Translations under genes and position numbers: made by a program | Source of the DNA: Nakamurella lactea DSM 19367 | Lineage (GTDB): Bacteria > Actinomycetota > Actinomycetes > Mycobacteriales > Nakamurellaceae | Length of the DNA stretch: 64,000 nucleotides | Assembly (NCBI RefSeq): GCF_000426645.1 | Contig: NZ_AUFT01000006.1 | Location: 248,001 to 312,000, forward strand | Direction of reading: 5' to 3' | Notes under the pieces: generated by a model | Told to the model about the DNA's origin: nothing | Databases searched by the model: none | Seen by the model: the letters and a program-made list of their open reading frames with translations, nothing else | Shown here: positions 54,395 to 63,123 of the stretch, one piece after another | Numbering within the stretch: position 1 is the first letter of the stretch | How the letters are laid out: the number at the start of each line of letters is the position of its first letter

Positions 54395-55711
54395 ATGCAA
54401 CACAGCACATCGCAACACTCCACATCGCCGACCGCACCCCCGCCGCGCACCCTGTGCGCGGACCTGCCGGCTGAGGGCCCGGTGACCGTCGAAGGCTGGA
54501 TCCATCGGCGCCGCCGGCTGTCGTCGGTGACCTTCCTGATCGTCCGCGACCGCAGCGGCACCGCCCAGGTGGTGGCGACCGATCCCGCGGTGCGGGCACA
54601 GGTCGACGCGCTGGGCGAGGAAACCGTCATCCGGGTGCGCGGGGTTGCCGAGCGCAACCCGCAGGCTCCCGGCGGCGTCGAGATCTCCGCACCGGTGCTG
54701 ACCGTGCTGTCGTCGGTGGCCGAGACTCCCCCGGTCGAGCTCTGGCGACCGGGGCTGGCGGCCGGGCTGCCGGTGCTGCTGGACAACGCGGCGGTGACCT
54801 GGCGTCATCCCACCCGCAGAGCCGTCTGGGAATTGGCCGCGGCGTCGGTGCGAGGGTTCCGGTCCACCTTGGACAGCCTTGGCTTCACCGAGATCATGAC
54901 GCCGAAAATCGTTGCGGGCGCGACGGAATCGGGGGCGAACGTCTTCGAGCTGGACTACCTGGGTACGCCCGCGTACCTGGCGCAATCGCCACAGTTCTAC
55001 AAGCAGACGATGGTCGGCGTTTACGAGCGGGTCTACGAGACCGGACCGGTGTTTCGGGCGGAGCCGCACGACACCGTGCGACATCTGTCCGAATATGTCT
55101 CGCTGGACGCCGAGATCGGGTTCATCGACTCGCATCGCGACGTGCTGGCGCTGCTGCGGGAGGCGTTGGCCGGGATGGTCGCGGCACTGCCCGGCGCTGC
55201 CGCCGACCTGGCCGGAGCCCGGATACCCGTGGTGCCGCAACAGATCCCGGTGGTCCACTTCAGCGAGGCGCTGCGACTGGCGGGAGCGGATCCGGACGAG
55301 CCGGATCTGGCCCCCGAGCACGAACGTGCCCTCGGCGCATGGGCGCTGCGCGAGCACGGGACCGATTTCCTCGCCGTCGAGGGTTATCCTGCCGTCAAGC
55401 GGCCCTTCTACACAGCACCGCAGCCGGACGATTCTCGCTGGACCAATTCCTTCGACCTGCTGTTCCGCGGGCAGGAGCTGGTGACCGGCGGTCAGCGGCT
55501 GCACCGATACCCGGACTACCTGGCAGCACTGGCTTCTCGCGGAGAGCGCCCCGACGCGTACGCCGGCTATCTGCAGGGGTTCCGACACGGGATGCCGCCG
55601 CACGGCGGCTTCGCGATCGGCCTTGAGCGGTGGGTGATGCGGCTGGTCGGGGCCGACAACATTCGGCTGGCCACGTTGTTCCCACGGGATCTGCACCGGC
55701 TGGCGCCCTGA
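54395..55711 (+). CDS. aspS: Archaeal-type aspartyl-tRNA synthetase, probably non-discriminating
   Basis: Class II synthetase of 438 residues without the GAD domain of the 590-residue bacterial enzyme, hence the archaeal/eukaryotic type. An N-terminal OB-fold (VEGWIHRRRRLSSVTFLIV) binds the anticodon. Class II motif 2 is VGPVFRAE-like (YETGPVFRAEPHDTVRHLSEY), and motif 3 is HGGFAIGLERWVMRLVG. His after GW and Pro in QAPGGVEI match positions reported to mark relaxed specificity, so it may also charge tRNA-Asn. The ATG at 54395 is preceded by GAGGAGGT, 11 nt away; an open extension to 54326 is inside the riboswitch. Possible second, stress-inducible or resistance copy. Confidence 0.9.
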   Translation: MQHSTSQHSTSPTAPPPRTLCADLPAEGPVTVEGWIHRRRRLSSVTFLIVRDRSGTAQVVATDPAVRAQVDALGEETVIRVRGVAERNPQAPGGVEISAPVLTVLSSVAETPPVELWRPGLAAGLPVLLDNAAVTWRHPTRRAVWELAAASVRGFRSTLDSLGFTEIMTPKIVAGATESGANVFELDYLGTPAYLAQSPQFYKQTMVGVYERVYETGPVFRAEPHDTVRHLSEYVSLDAEIGFIDSHRDVLALLREALAGMVAALPGAAADLAGARIPVVPQQIPVVHFSEALRLAGADPDEPDLAPEHERALGAWALREHGTDFLAVEGYPAVKRPFYTAPQPDDSRWTNSFDLLFRGQELVTGGQRLHRYPDYLAALASRGERPDAYAGYLQGFRHGMPPHGGFAIGLERWVMRLVGADNIRLATLFPRDLHRLAP

Positions 55712-55749
55712 TCACCGATCGGGAGTCGGACGCGGCGTGCTGACGGACC

Positions 55750-56715
55750 TCACCGATCGGCGAAGTCCGTCAGCGCGGCCCGGATCGCTTCGGTCATCGT
55801 GCTGCTTCCGGTGTGTCCGGAATCCTCGACCACGGTGAGTTGCGCGTCGGGCCAGGCCTTGGCCAGCTCCCAGGCCGTGATCAGCGGGCTGCCCAGGTCG
55901 TACCGGCCGTGGATCAGCCGACCGGGAATGCCGGCCAGCCGGCCGGCATTGTCGATCAGCTGCCCCTCACTGAGCCAGGCGGCGTTGCTGAAGAAGTGTG
56001 CGCAGATGCGCACGAAGGCGTTGCGGGAAGCCGGGTCCCGGGCACTGTAGGCACCGGGCGAGCCGTTGGTCTCGCCGGAGATGACGGCGTCCTCCCAGGC
56101 GACCCACTCGGCGGCCGCCGCGTCCCGAACGGCTCGGTCGGCGTCAGCCATCCGGGCGGCATAGGCGGCCAGCACCGGCAGGATGTGGCCGCCGGACGGA
56201 GCCTCGGGAACGTGCGCGACAAACCGTTCCCACTCGCCCGGGAACAGCCGTCCCACACCGTGGTAGAGCCAGTCGATCTCGCTGCGTCTGGTGCTGGTGA
56301 CGCTGACCAGCACCATCTCTGACACCCGCGCCCGGTGCACCTGCGCGTAGGCCAGCGCCAGGGTCGCGCCCCAGGACCCGCCATAGACCAGCCACCGCTC
56401 GATCCCGAGATGCGCGCGCAGCAGCTCCAGGTCGTTGACCAGGTGCGCGGTGGTGTTGACACTCATGTCGGTGTCCGGATCCGCGGCGTTCGGCGTACTG
56501 CGCCCACAACCCCGTTGATCGAACCTGATGAGCCGATAGCGGTTCAGGTCGAAGGTTTTCGGCTGCTCGGTGGATGCGCCGCTGCCGGGCCCGCCGTGCA
56601 GGCTGACCACCGGCTTGCCGGACCGGTCGCCCCAGCTCTCCCAGTGGATCTTGTTGCCGTCACCCACATCGAGCATGCCGCTTTCGGCCGGCGCCGGTGC
56701 CGCTGGTGTTGTCAC
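55750..56715 (-). CDS. pip: Proline iminopeptidase
   Basis: An alpha/beta hydrolase of the S33 family that removes N-terminal proline, 321 residues. HGGPGSG forms the oxyanion hole, GGSWGATLALAYAQ holds the nucleophilic Ser, and the terminal DSGHTGSS holds the catalytic His. GTG start overlaps the TetR stop, so they form an operon. Confidence 0.9.
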   Translation of the reverse strand: MTTPAAPAPAESGMLDVGDGNKIHWESWGDRSGKPVVSLHGGPGSGASTEQPKTFDLNRYRLIRFDQRGCGRSTPNAADPDTDMSVNTTAHLVNDLELLRAHLGIERWLVYGGSWGATLALAYAQVHRARVSEMVLVSVTSTRRSEIDWLYHGVGRLFPGEWERFVAHVPEAPSGGHILPVLAAYAARMADADRAVRDAAAAEWVAWEDAVISGETNGSPGAYSARDPASRNAFVRICAHFFSNAAWLSEGQLIDNAGRLAGIPGRLIHGRYDLGSPLITAWELAKAWPDAQLTVVEDSGHTGSSTMTEAIRAALTDFADR

Positions 56716-57293
56716 CGTGTCTCCCCGGCGGCGAGAAGGTTGACCAGCTCACCGATGACGGCGTCGTCGAAGGGTGTCGGGCGGATCAGGATCCGGTACC
56801 AGACCACGCCGAACACCACATCCACCAGAGTGCCGATGCCGACGCCTTCCGCAATGTCGTGCTCATGGCGCCCCAGGATCTCCGTCAGCGCGGCGCGCCG
56901 ATTGTCGACGAAGATCGCGCGGAAGCGATCGGCGAACGCTTCGTCCAGTTGCGCCTCGGCGGCCAGCGCCCGCAACAGATCGGTGACGCCCGGGGTCCGG
57001 GCCAGACCCACCGAGCTGGTCAGGAACTCGGTCAGGTCACCACGAAGGGTGCCGGTCTCGGGAGCCGCGACGCGCGACTCGACCTTGCGCAGCAACGCCT
57101 CCATCACGACGTCCGCCTTCGTCGGCCACCATCGATAGATCGTCTGCTTGCCGGCCCCCGACTCCCGCGCGATCCGCTCCATCGATACCGCCGCGTATCC
57201 GTCGGATCCGACGATGTCGACGGCCGCGTCCAGGATCGCCCGGCGGGTGTCCTCGTTGCGGGTCCTCCCCCGTGCCGCCGCTGGCTTGTTCAT
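56712..57293 (-). CDS. TetR family transcriptional regulator
   Basis: A 193-residue regulator from the ATG at 57293. The N-terminal HTH is ILDAAVDIVGSDGYAAVSMERIARESGAGKQTIYRWWPTK (split in family order); the C-terminal ligand domain resembles TetR_C_11. It is divergent from an SDR gene, with a palindrome between them, and overlaps the iminopeptidase by 4 bp downstream. Confidence 0.9.
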   Translation of the reverse strand: MNKPAAARGRTRNEDTRRAILDAAVDIVGSDGYAAVSMERIARESGAGKQTIYRWWPTKADVVMEALLRKVESRVAAPETGTLRGDLTEFLTSSVGLARTPGVTDLLRALAAEAQLDEAFADRFRAIFVDNRRAALTEILGRHEHDIAEGVGIGTLVDVVFGVVWYRILIRPTPFDDAVIGELVNLLAAGETR

Positions 57294-57306
57294 TTCCGGA
57301 AGTGTA

Positions 57307-57337
57307 CCGTATTCAATACGGACCGTCTCGTATTGAA
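57307..57337. promoter_or_regulatory. TetR operator: palindrome plus half-site
   Basis: CCGTATTCAATACGG (57307-57321) is a perfect palindrome about a central C. A further CGTATTGAA (57329-57337) makes a 9-bp inverted repeat with TTCAATACG (57312-57320). It lies between the divergent TetR and SDR genes, just before the SDR start. Confidence 0.7.
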
Positions 57338-57348
57338 AAGAAGTGAGT

Positions 57349-58086
57349 ATGACGATGGAAACGAACACGAAGAACACCGGTCTCGCGCTGGTGGTCGGGG
57401 GGTCGTCCGGCATCGGCTCGGCAACGGCGCAACTGCTGCTGGACCGTGGGTACCAGGTGCACATCATCGGTCGGGACTCCGAGCGGCTGCTGAAGGCCTC
57501 GGCACAGATGCCTGCCGTGATCACCCATCAGGCCGACGCCGGCGACCCGGAAGCACTGGTGCAGGTGGCGGCGGGGCTCGGCGCGATCGACATCCTGGTG
57601 GTGACGGCCGGCGGCGCCGAGGGCATGGGGCCGTTCGCGGACCTCGATCTGGCGGCGTTGCGGCGGGCGTTCGACGCGAAGTTCTGGGCCCAGGTGGTCA
57701 CCGTGCAGGCCGTGCTGCCCTACCTGGCGCCGGCCGCATCGATCACCGTGGTGGGCGCCATCACGGCCAGATCGGCGATGCCCGGCACTGCCGGCCTGGC
57801 TGCCGTCAATGCGGCGGTGGAGGCGCTGGTCCGGCCGCTCGCCGTCGAGCTGGCGCCGCGGCGGGTGAACGCGGTGTCCCCCGGGTTCGTCGACACCCCG
57901 TGGTGGTCGGGCATTCCCGAGCCCAGCAGGGTGGCGTACTTCGAACAGGCGGCAGCCGCGTTGCCGGCGCGACAGATCGCCGGGCCGGAGCAGATCGCCG
58001 AGGCGATCGCCTTCGTCGCGACCAACCGGAACGTCACCGGCACGGTGATCGAGACGGACGGCGGCGCCCGACTGGTGACGATCTGA
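57349..58086 (+). CDS. SDR family oxidoreductase lacking the usual Tyr-Lys pair
   Basis: A Rossmann-fold protein of 245 residues from ATG 57349 (alternatives GTG 57343, ATG 57355). Cofactor motif VVGGSSGIGSATAQLL and the NAG-like VVTAGGAEG are recognisable, and the C-terminal VNAVSPGFVDTPWWSG is typical SDR. The position that normally holds YxxxK reads GLAAVNAAVEALVRPL, so the catalytic Tyr and Lys are absent. The gene is divergent from TetR and probably under its control. It may be a divergent SDR with altered chemistry or a binding protein. Confidence 0.85.
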   Translation: MTMETNTKNTGLALVVGGSSGIGSATAQLLLDRGYQVHIIGRDSERLLKASAQMPAVITHQADAGDPEALVQVAAGLGAIDILVVTAGGAEGMGPFADLDLAALRRAFDAKFWAQVVTVQAVLPYLAPAASITVVGAITARSAMPGTAGLAAVNAAVEALVRPLAVELAPRRVNAVSPGFVDTPWWSGIPEPSRVAYFEQAAAALPARQIAGPEQIAEAIAFVATNRNVTGTVIETDGGARLVTI

Positions 58087-58662
58087 TCAGCGGTCAAGGT
58101 CGCCGGTACCCGCCCACTCCACCACCGGCCGGTCGGTGGCCAATCGGCCCACCTCGGTGAATCCGGCTGCCAGGAATGACGGCAGGACGCCGGTGAACCT
58201 GTTGCGGCTCGCGCGCTCGACGCTCGGGTCGATCGGATAGGCCTGCAACACCTTCCGGTGCACTCGCGCCCAGTCGACGGCACCCGAGACCAGGGCGGTC
58301 ATCACCCCGGTCCCGCGGTCCGGCGGCCGCACGTACAGACACGGCAGGGCGATCACCGAAGTCCCGGAGAAGTGGTACTTCGGGAACCGTTCGCTGAGCC
58401 ATCCGAGTTCGTCGCGTTCGCACACTCGGGCCCAGCCGACCGGCCGGCCCTGTCGGAAGGCGAGTAGGCCGGCCATGCCGCTGCTGATCTCGGCCTTCAG
58501 GTCGGCGCGGTTCGATGCCCGGTCGCGACGGTGGTACCCGGCGCCGAGAATCCAGTACTGGCACCAGCAACCGTTGGAGGCGCCGGCCCGGCCGAACAGT
58601 TCGGCCAACGAGTCCCACCGGGAGGCGTCGGCGGGGCAGACCTCGATGTCGTCATCGACCAC
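58087..58662 (-). CDS. GNAT family acetyltransferase
   Basis: A 191-residue protein. LPCLYVRPPDRGTGVMTALVSGAVDWA fits beta4 and the acetyl-CoA-binding loop of the GNAT fold, although the Q/RxxGxG motif is altered. An unusual Cys pair GCWCQYW follows the N terminus. The stop codon abuts the SDR stop (convergent). Substrate unknown. Confidence 0.75.
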   Translation of the reverse strand: MVDDDIEVCPADASRWDSLAELFGRAGASNGCWCQYWILGAGYHRRDRASNRADLKAEISSGMAGLLAFRQGRPVGWARVCERDELGWLSERFPKYHFSGTSVIALPCLYVRPPDRGTGVMTALVSGAVDWARVHRKVLQAYPIDPSVERASRNRFTGVLPSFLAAGFTEVGRLATDRPVVEWAGTGDLDR

Positions 58663-58708
58663 CCATTGATCTTGGCACGAACCTACGACAACGCACCGGC
58701 CGGATCGT

Positions 58709-58895
58709 GACTGTCGGTGCGGGCTCCTTCAGCCGGCTGACCCGGTCCGCGAGTTCGGGACTGTCGGTGCAGGCTCCTTCAGCCGGCTGACCCGGTCCGC
58801 GAGTTCGGGACTGTCGGTGGCGGCTGAGATGCTCACGGCAATGCAGGATCTCGAGCTCGACAGCAACAACTCGGGGACTGTCGGTACCGGGTGAG
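58709..58895. repeat. 50-bp tandem duplication and dispersed GACTGTCGGT motifs before the HNH gene
   Basis: Two 50-bp units (58709-58758, 58759-58808) differ at one base. GACTGTCGGT begins each and recurs at 58809 and 58876; the last two are followed by TGAGATGCTC. The whole 290-bp gap between the GNAT and HNH genes is made of these pieces. No gene is supportable. Confidence 0.9.
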
Positions 58896-58953
58896 ATGCT
58901 CGATGTAGTAGACGTTTCGGTGGCGACGGCGCCGCCGGATTGGGGGTATGGGG

Positions 58954-60949
58954 ATGACGGCGATCGACCCGGGCGGCGTGCCAGGTGAGCCGGGCTGGCA
59001 ACTGCCGACAGCGGAGCTGCTGGCGGCCACCACCGCGGATGACGCACTGGCCGCGTTGACGGATCCCTTCGGCCGGGTCTCCCCGGACCGGATCGCCGCG
59101 GCAGTGGCGCTCCTGCCACCTGGGGCGGTGGCGGGCGAGCTGATCGAGCGGTGCGACCCGACCGACCCTTCGATGTCGCCGCTCGGCCGGCTGCGGCTGA
59201 TCGCCGCGACTGAACGGCAGACCGCCCGACTACAGGCCCGCCAGGACCAATGGCTGGCCTCCTTCGCCCGGCCGGGTGTCTCGGTCAGCATGGAGCGCCT
59301 GCTCGACCTGGTGTCCGACGGCCGGCGTGGCAACTCCCTGCACCCCTGCGCCGTCGAGCTCATCCCGCTGGACGTTCGCGCCGATCCCGTGGCTTTCGCC
59401 GCGGCCGTCGCCGAACGCCCTGACTGGCAGGCCGCGCTGGCCGACGGCGCCGAGCGGGCCGCCGCCGCCGAAGTCTCGGCGGTGCTGGGCATCTCACCGG
59501 CCTCCGCCGCCTACCGGATCCGCCACGCCATGGTCGTGGTCGACGAATTCCCCTCCACGCTGGAAGCCCAACTCGCCGGCTACCTCGACCGACAACGAGC
59601 CCATACCATCAGCGGCACCTTCAGTTCCCTGACACCCGAGCCGCGCGGCCGGGCCGAAAGACAGGCCATCGCCGACAGCAGCAAATACACCCCCAGACCA
59701 TTCGCCGACCACTGCGAACACCTATTGATGCTCGCCGATCCCGGCGCCGCCGAACAACGGGCGAAGGATGCCTTGGCCAACCGGCGAACCCGCCGACAGG
59801 CCGGCCTCGACGGGATGGGACGGTTCAGCGCCGACCTCCCTGCCGACAAGGCGTTGCTCACCGGCGCCGTGTTGGACGCAGCAGCCCGCCGCTTCCCCGC
59901 CGCACTCCGCGACGGCCGAACCATCGACCAACTCCGCGCGGACATCTTCGCCGGCATCTTCACCAACCTTGCCGAAACCGGCCACACCGATCTGCGCGGT
60001 CAGGTACCCGACCAACCGCCCGCGGCCGCCGAGCCGACGCCCGAACCGGCAGTCGCTCCACCCCAGGCCCCGCCCGACACAACCGATCCGACAGACAACT
60101 CGAGTCCAGCGCCGGAGGATGCCGGCACTCCGGACAACGCCGACGCGACCGACGACACCAACGCGTCCGGCAAAGCGGGTCCAGCGCCGGAGAATAGTGG
60201 TCGCCCGGACAGCACCGACAGCACCGACAGCACCGACAGCCGCCACGCCGGAAAGTACCGGCCCACCGCCGGATTTCGCGCCCTGGTCACCGTGCGTCGC
60301 GCTCACCGTCGCCATCGGCGCGTCCACCCTCGCCGGCCTCGACGACGACCCAGCACGGCTCGCCGGACACGGCTGGATTCATGCCGGCCTCGCCCGCCTT
60401 CTCGCCGAGTCCGCGTCCAGCATCCGACTGGCCATCAACCGCGAAGACGCCACCCCACACCAACAATCACCAGGCGATCCGGCGGACAACCGTGCCCGCG
60501 GGCAGACCCCTGCCGGCACCAGATCCTGTACCGACCGACCCGGCCACCAAAACTGCACCAACGACGCCACCTGCGGCGGCACTCTCGACCATGGCCGCGC
60601 CGTCTACCGCCCGCCGGTCGCCACCAAGGACTACGTCATCACCCGCGACCGCGTCTGCCGTCACCCCGGCTGCCGACGGCCGGCCGAGAACTGCGACCTC
60701 GACCATCGCCGGCCGTACGACCAGGGCGGTCCCACCTGCCCCTGCAATCTCGATTGCCTGTGTCGCAGCCACCATCGGGCGAAGACGTTCCTCGGCTGGA
60801 CCGCCATCCGCACCCCTGGAAACCACCTGCGATGGACGACACCGCACGGATACACCGCCACCGATCATCCCGAACCGCAACCCGGCGGAATCCACTTCAC
60901 TGCAGCCGATCTCGAGTCCCAGCCGCTCTATGACCCAGCGCCGTTCTGA
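58954..60949 (+). pseudogene. DUF222/HNH endonuclease gene with a +1 frameshift
   Basis: The N-terminal DUF222 region runs from the ATG at 58954 to RALVTV (about 60294) in one frame. The conserved continuation VALTVAIGASTLAGLDD and the HNH domain (CDLDHRRPYDQGG...NLDCLCRSHH) lie in the next frame and end at 60949. One extra base near 60295 accounts for the break; removing it joins the two halves as LVTVVALTV. The preceding linker is low complexity, with (GACAGCACC) repeats at about 60207-60240. The break could be a real mutation, a sequencing error, or, less likely, programmed frameshifting. Such genes are often multicopy in actinomycetes and may be mobile. Confidence 0.85.
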
Positions 60950-60992
60950 GCGTCGGGCCCCGGAAAGGTATCGAATTTGAGACGGGACAAGG

Positions 60993-62294
60993 TCACGACA
61001 CGAGAGCCGGCACCCGGACCGGCACCAGCATCCGCACCGTCAGCCCGCCGCCAGTCCGGCCGGAGATCTCCAGCCGGCCACGGTGCGCCTCCGCGATCGC
61101 TCGGACGATGGACAGCCCGAGTCCGACGCCGCTGCGGCCGTCCGGCCGCCGGATCGACGTGCGGGACGCCTGGGAGCGATAGAACGGCTCGGCCAACAGT
61201 TCGATGTGCTCATCATCGATCGGCGGACCGGTGTTCTCGATGGCCAGCACCACGTTCTGCGACTCGGTGTGCACGTCGATCCAGATCCGACCGCCGGCTT
61301 CGTTGTGCAGCCATGCATTGTCCAACAGGTTCGTCACTGCCCTGGCGAGCATCACCTGGTCGGCGGTCACCGGCGACGGAACCGTGTGCATCCGGATCTC
61401 GATCTCCGCGCCGCCCATCCGTTCCTTGAGGTCATCGACCGCATCGGTCACCACCTCGGCCAGGTCCGAGGTACTGAAGTCTCCGGTGGTCTGCCCGCGC
61501 GCCAACGTCAGCAGCGCCGCGATCAGCACTTCGCTCTGTTGCCCGGCCTTCAGCGCGGTGCGGATGGCCGGCTGCAGGCTCTCCGGGACCTTCCCCTGAC
61601 TCAGCGGGATCTCCAAAGCGGTCCTGGCCGTCGTCAGCGGGGTCCGCAACTCATGAGAAGCGTTGGCCACGAACCGCTCCTGACTGGTGAAGGAGGCCTG
61701 TAGCCGATCCAGCATGGCATCGAAGGTATCCGCCAGCTCCTTGATCTCGTCGGGCGGACCGGGCAGATCGAGCCGCTTGTCCAGGTCGTGGGTCGACAGG
61801 TCCTTGGCGATCGCCGTCACCTCGCCGATCCGACGCATGGACCTGCGGGCCAACCACCACGACACCGCCGCCGCCAGCACGGCGAAGACCAGCAGGGCGA
61901 TGCCTGACCACACGAGCAGTCCGACCCGGACATCACCGGCCAGGCTCTGGGACTTGCCCATGTACCAGCTCTGCGCCGGCTCCCCGGCGATCACCACGGT
62001 CGACCAGCTGCCGGTGGCGTCGCCCGGAACCGCCGGTCCGGTCGCCGTGGCCATCTCGAGGCCTTTCGCCACCCCGACCCCGTCCGTGGCGGCGGTCATC
62101 ACGCTCACCCCCGGCGGCATGGAACTGATCGCGTCGGTACTCGAGGCGATCGCGTGGTCGAACAGTCGCGACACCATCAGATATTCGACCAACACCAGCG
62201 CGACTCCGGCCACCACGAAGACGGTGGTGAGTCCCAGCGCCAGTTTGGTGCGGAAGCTCTGGCGGGCAAGTACTGCGGGCACCTTCATGATCAT
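60993..62294 (-). CDS. Sensor histidine kinase
   Basis: A 433-residue kinase: transmembrane helix about 18-42, an extracytoplasmic domain to 126, second helix 127-150, HAMP, then the dimerisation helix with phospho-acceptor H214 in ASHELRTPL and an ATPase domain (NLLDNA N-box, GVGLGLSIV G-box). ATG overlaps the response-regulator stop (ATGA). The ligand is unknown. Confidence 0.92.
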   Translation of the reverse strand: MIMKVPAVLARQSFRTKLALGLTTVFVVAGVALVLVEYLMVSRLFDHAIASSTDAISSMPPGVSVMTAATDGVGVAKGLEMATATGPAVPGDATGSWSTVVIAGEPAQSWYMGKSQSLAGDVRVGLLVWSGIALLVFAVLAAAVSWWLARRSMRRIGEVTAIAKDLSTHDLDKRLDLPGPPDEIKELADTFDAMLDRLQASFTSQERFVANASHELRTPLTTARTALEIPLSQGKVPESLQPAIRTALKAGQQSEVLIAALLTLARGQTTGDFSTSDLAEVVTDAVDDLKERMGGAEIEIRMHTVPSPVTADQVMLARAVTNLLDNAWLHNEAGGRIWIDVHTESQNVVLAIENTGPPIDDEHIELLAEPFYRSQASRTSIRRPDGRSGVGLGLSIVRAIAEAHRGRLEISGRTGGGLTVRMLVPVRVPALVS

Positions 62295-62950
62295 CCGATC
62301 CGGTATCCGTGGCCGACCTCGGTCTGGATGACCGGAGGGTTGCCGAGTTTGCGACGCAGGGAGAACACCACCACTTTCACCACACCGCGCGAACGATCGA
62401 ACGGGTCCTCCCACACCTCGTCGAGCAGCTCCGTCGGCGACAACGCACCGCCGTCGGCCTCCAGCAGTGCCTGTAGCACCGCCATTTCCTTGGGCGTCAG
62501 CCGCACCGGCCGGCCGTCCCGTTCGGCGGTCCGCCGATCGGTGTCCAACCTGATACCGGCACGCTCCAAGACCCGGCCCCGGCTCGCTTCGCCGCCCCGG
62601 CGGCCGAGCGCTCGAATCCGGGCGAGCAGCTCGACGTAGGCGAACGGCTTGGCGAGGTAGTCGTCAGCCCCGAGATCGAGGCCCGACACCCGGTCCGACA
62701 GCGATCCGGCGGCGGTCAACATCAGCACCCTGGCTGGATGTTCGGCGGCGATCAGTGCCCGGCAGACCGCGTCGCCGTGCAGCACCGGCAGATCACGGTC
62801 CAGCACAACGACGTCCACGTCGTTCGCACCCAGGTGGGCCAGCGCGGCGGCACCGTCACCGCACACCTCGGCGTGGATCCCCTCGTCCCGCAGCCCGGTG
62901 GCGAGCGTCCGCGCAAGGTCTTGTTCGTCCTCGACGATCAGCACCCGCAT
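62291..62950 (-). CDS. OmpR/PhoB-type response regulator
   Basis: A 219-residue regulator: receiver domain with phospho-acceptor D51 (VVVLDRDLP) and the ADDYLAKPF switch, then a winged-helix effector domain (SPTELLDEVWEDPFDRSRG). ATG 62950 with GGGAGAA upstream; upstream extension rejected. It is first in operon with the kinase and divergent from the lipoprotein gene. Confidence 0.93.
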   Translation of the reverse strand: MRVLIVEDEQDLARTLATGLRDEGIHAEVCGDGAAALAHLGANDVDVVVLDRDLPVLHGDAVCRALIAAEHPARVLMLTAAGSLSDRVSGLDLGADDYLAKPFAYVELLARIRALGRRGGEASRGRVLERAGIRLDTDRRTAERDGRPVRLTPKEMAVLQALLEADGGALSPTELLDEVWEDPFDRSRGVVKVVVFSLRRKLGNPPVIQTEVGHGYRIG

Positions 62951-63123
62951 GCTGTTCTCCCTTCGTCCGCGTCCGGCCCGACCGGAAATGCCATCCAGCA
63001 TCCCGCAGCCGGGTTAGCAGCGGGTGAGAAAGCGTCAGACCCCGGCCCAACCCCGACCTGGATAGAAACAGTTCCCGACCCATCCAGCGCCCGAGAGTGA
63101 CGGGCACCAGGGAGGACGACAGC

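Noticed and set aside
58709-58895. CRISPR array
   Set aside because: The 50-bp units are contiguous with no spacers, and no cas genes are present. The same holds for the repeats at 22147-22288.
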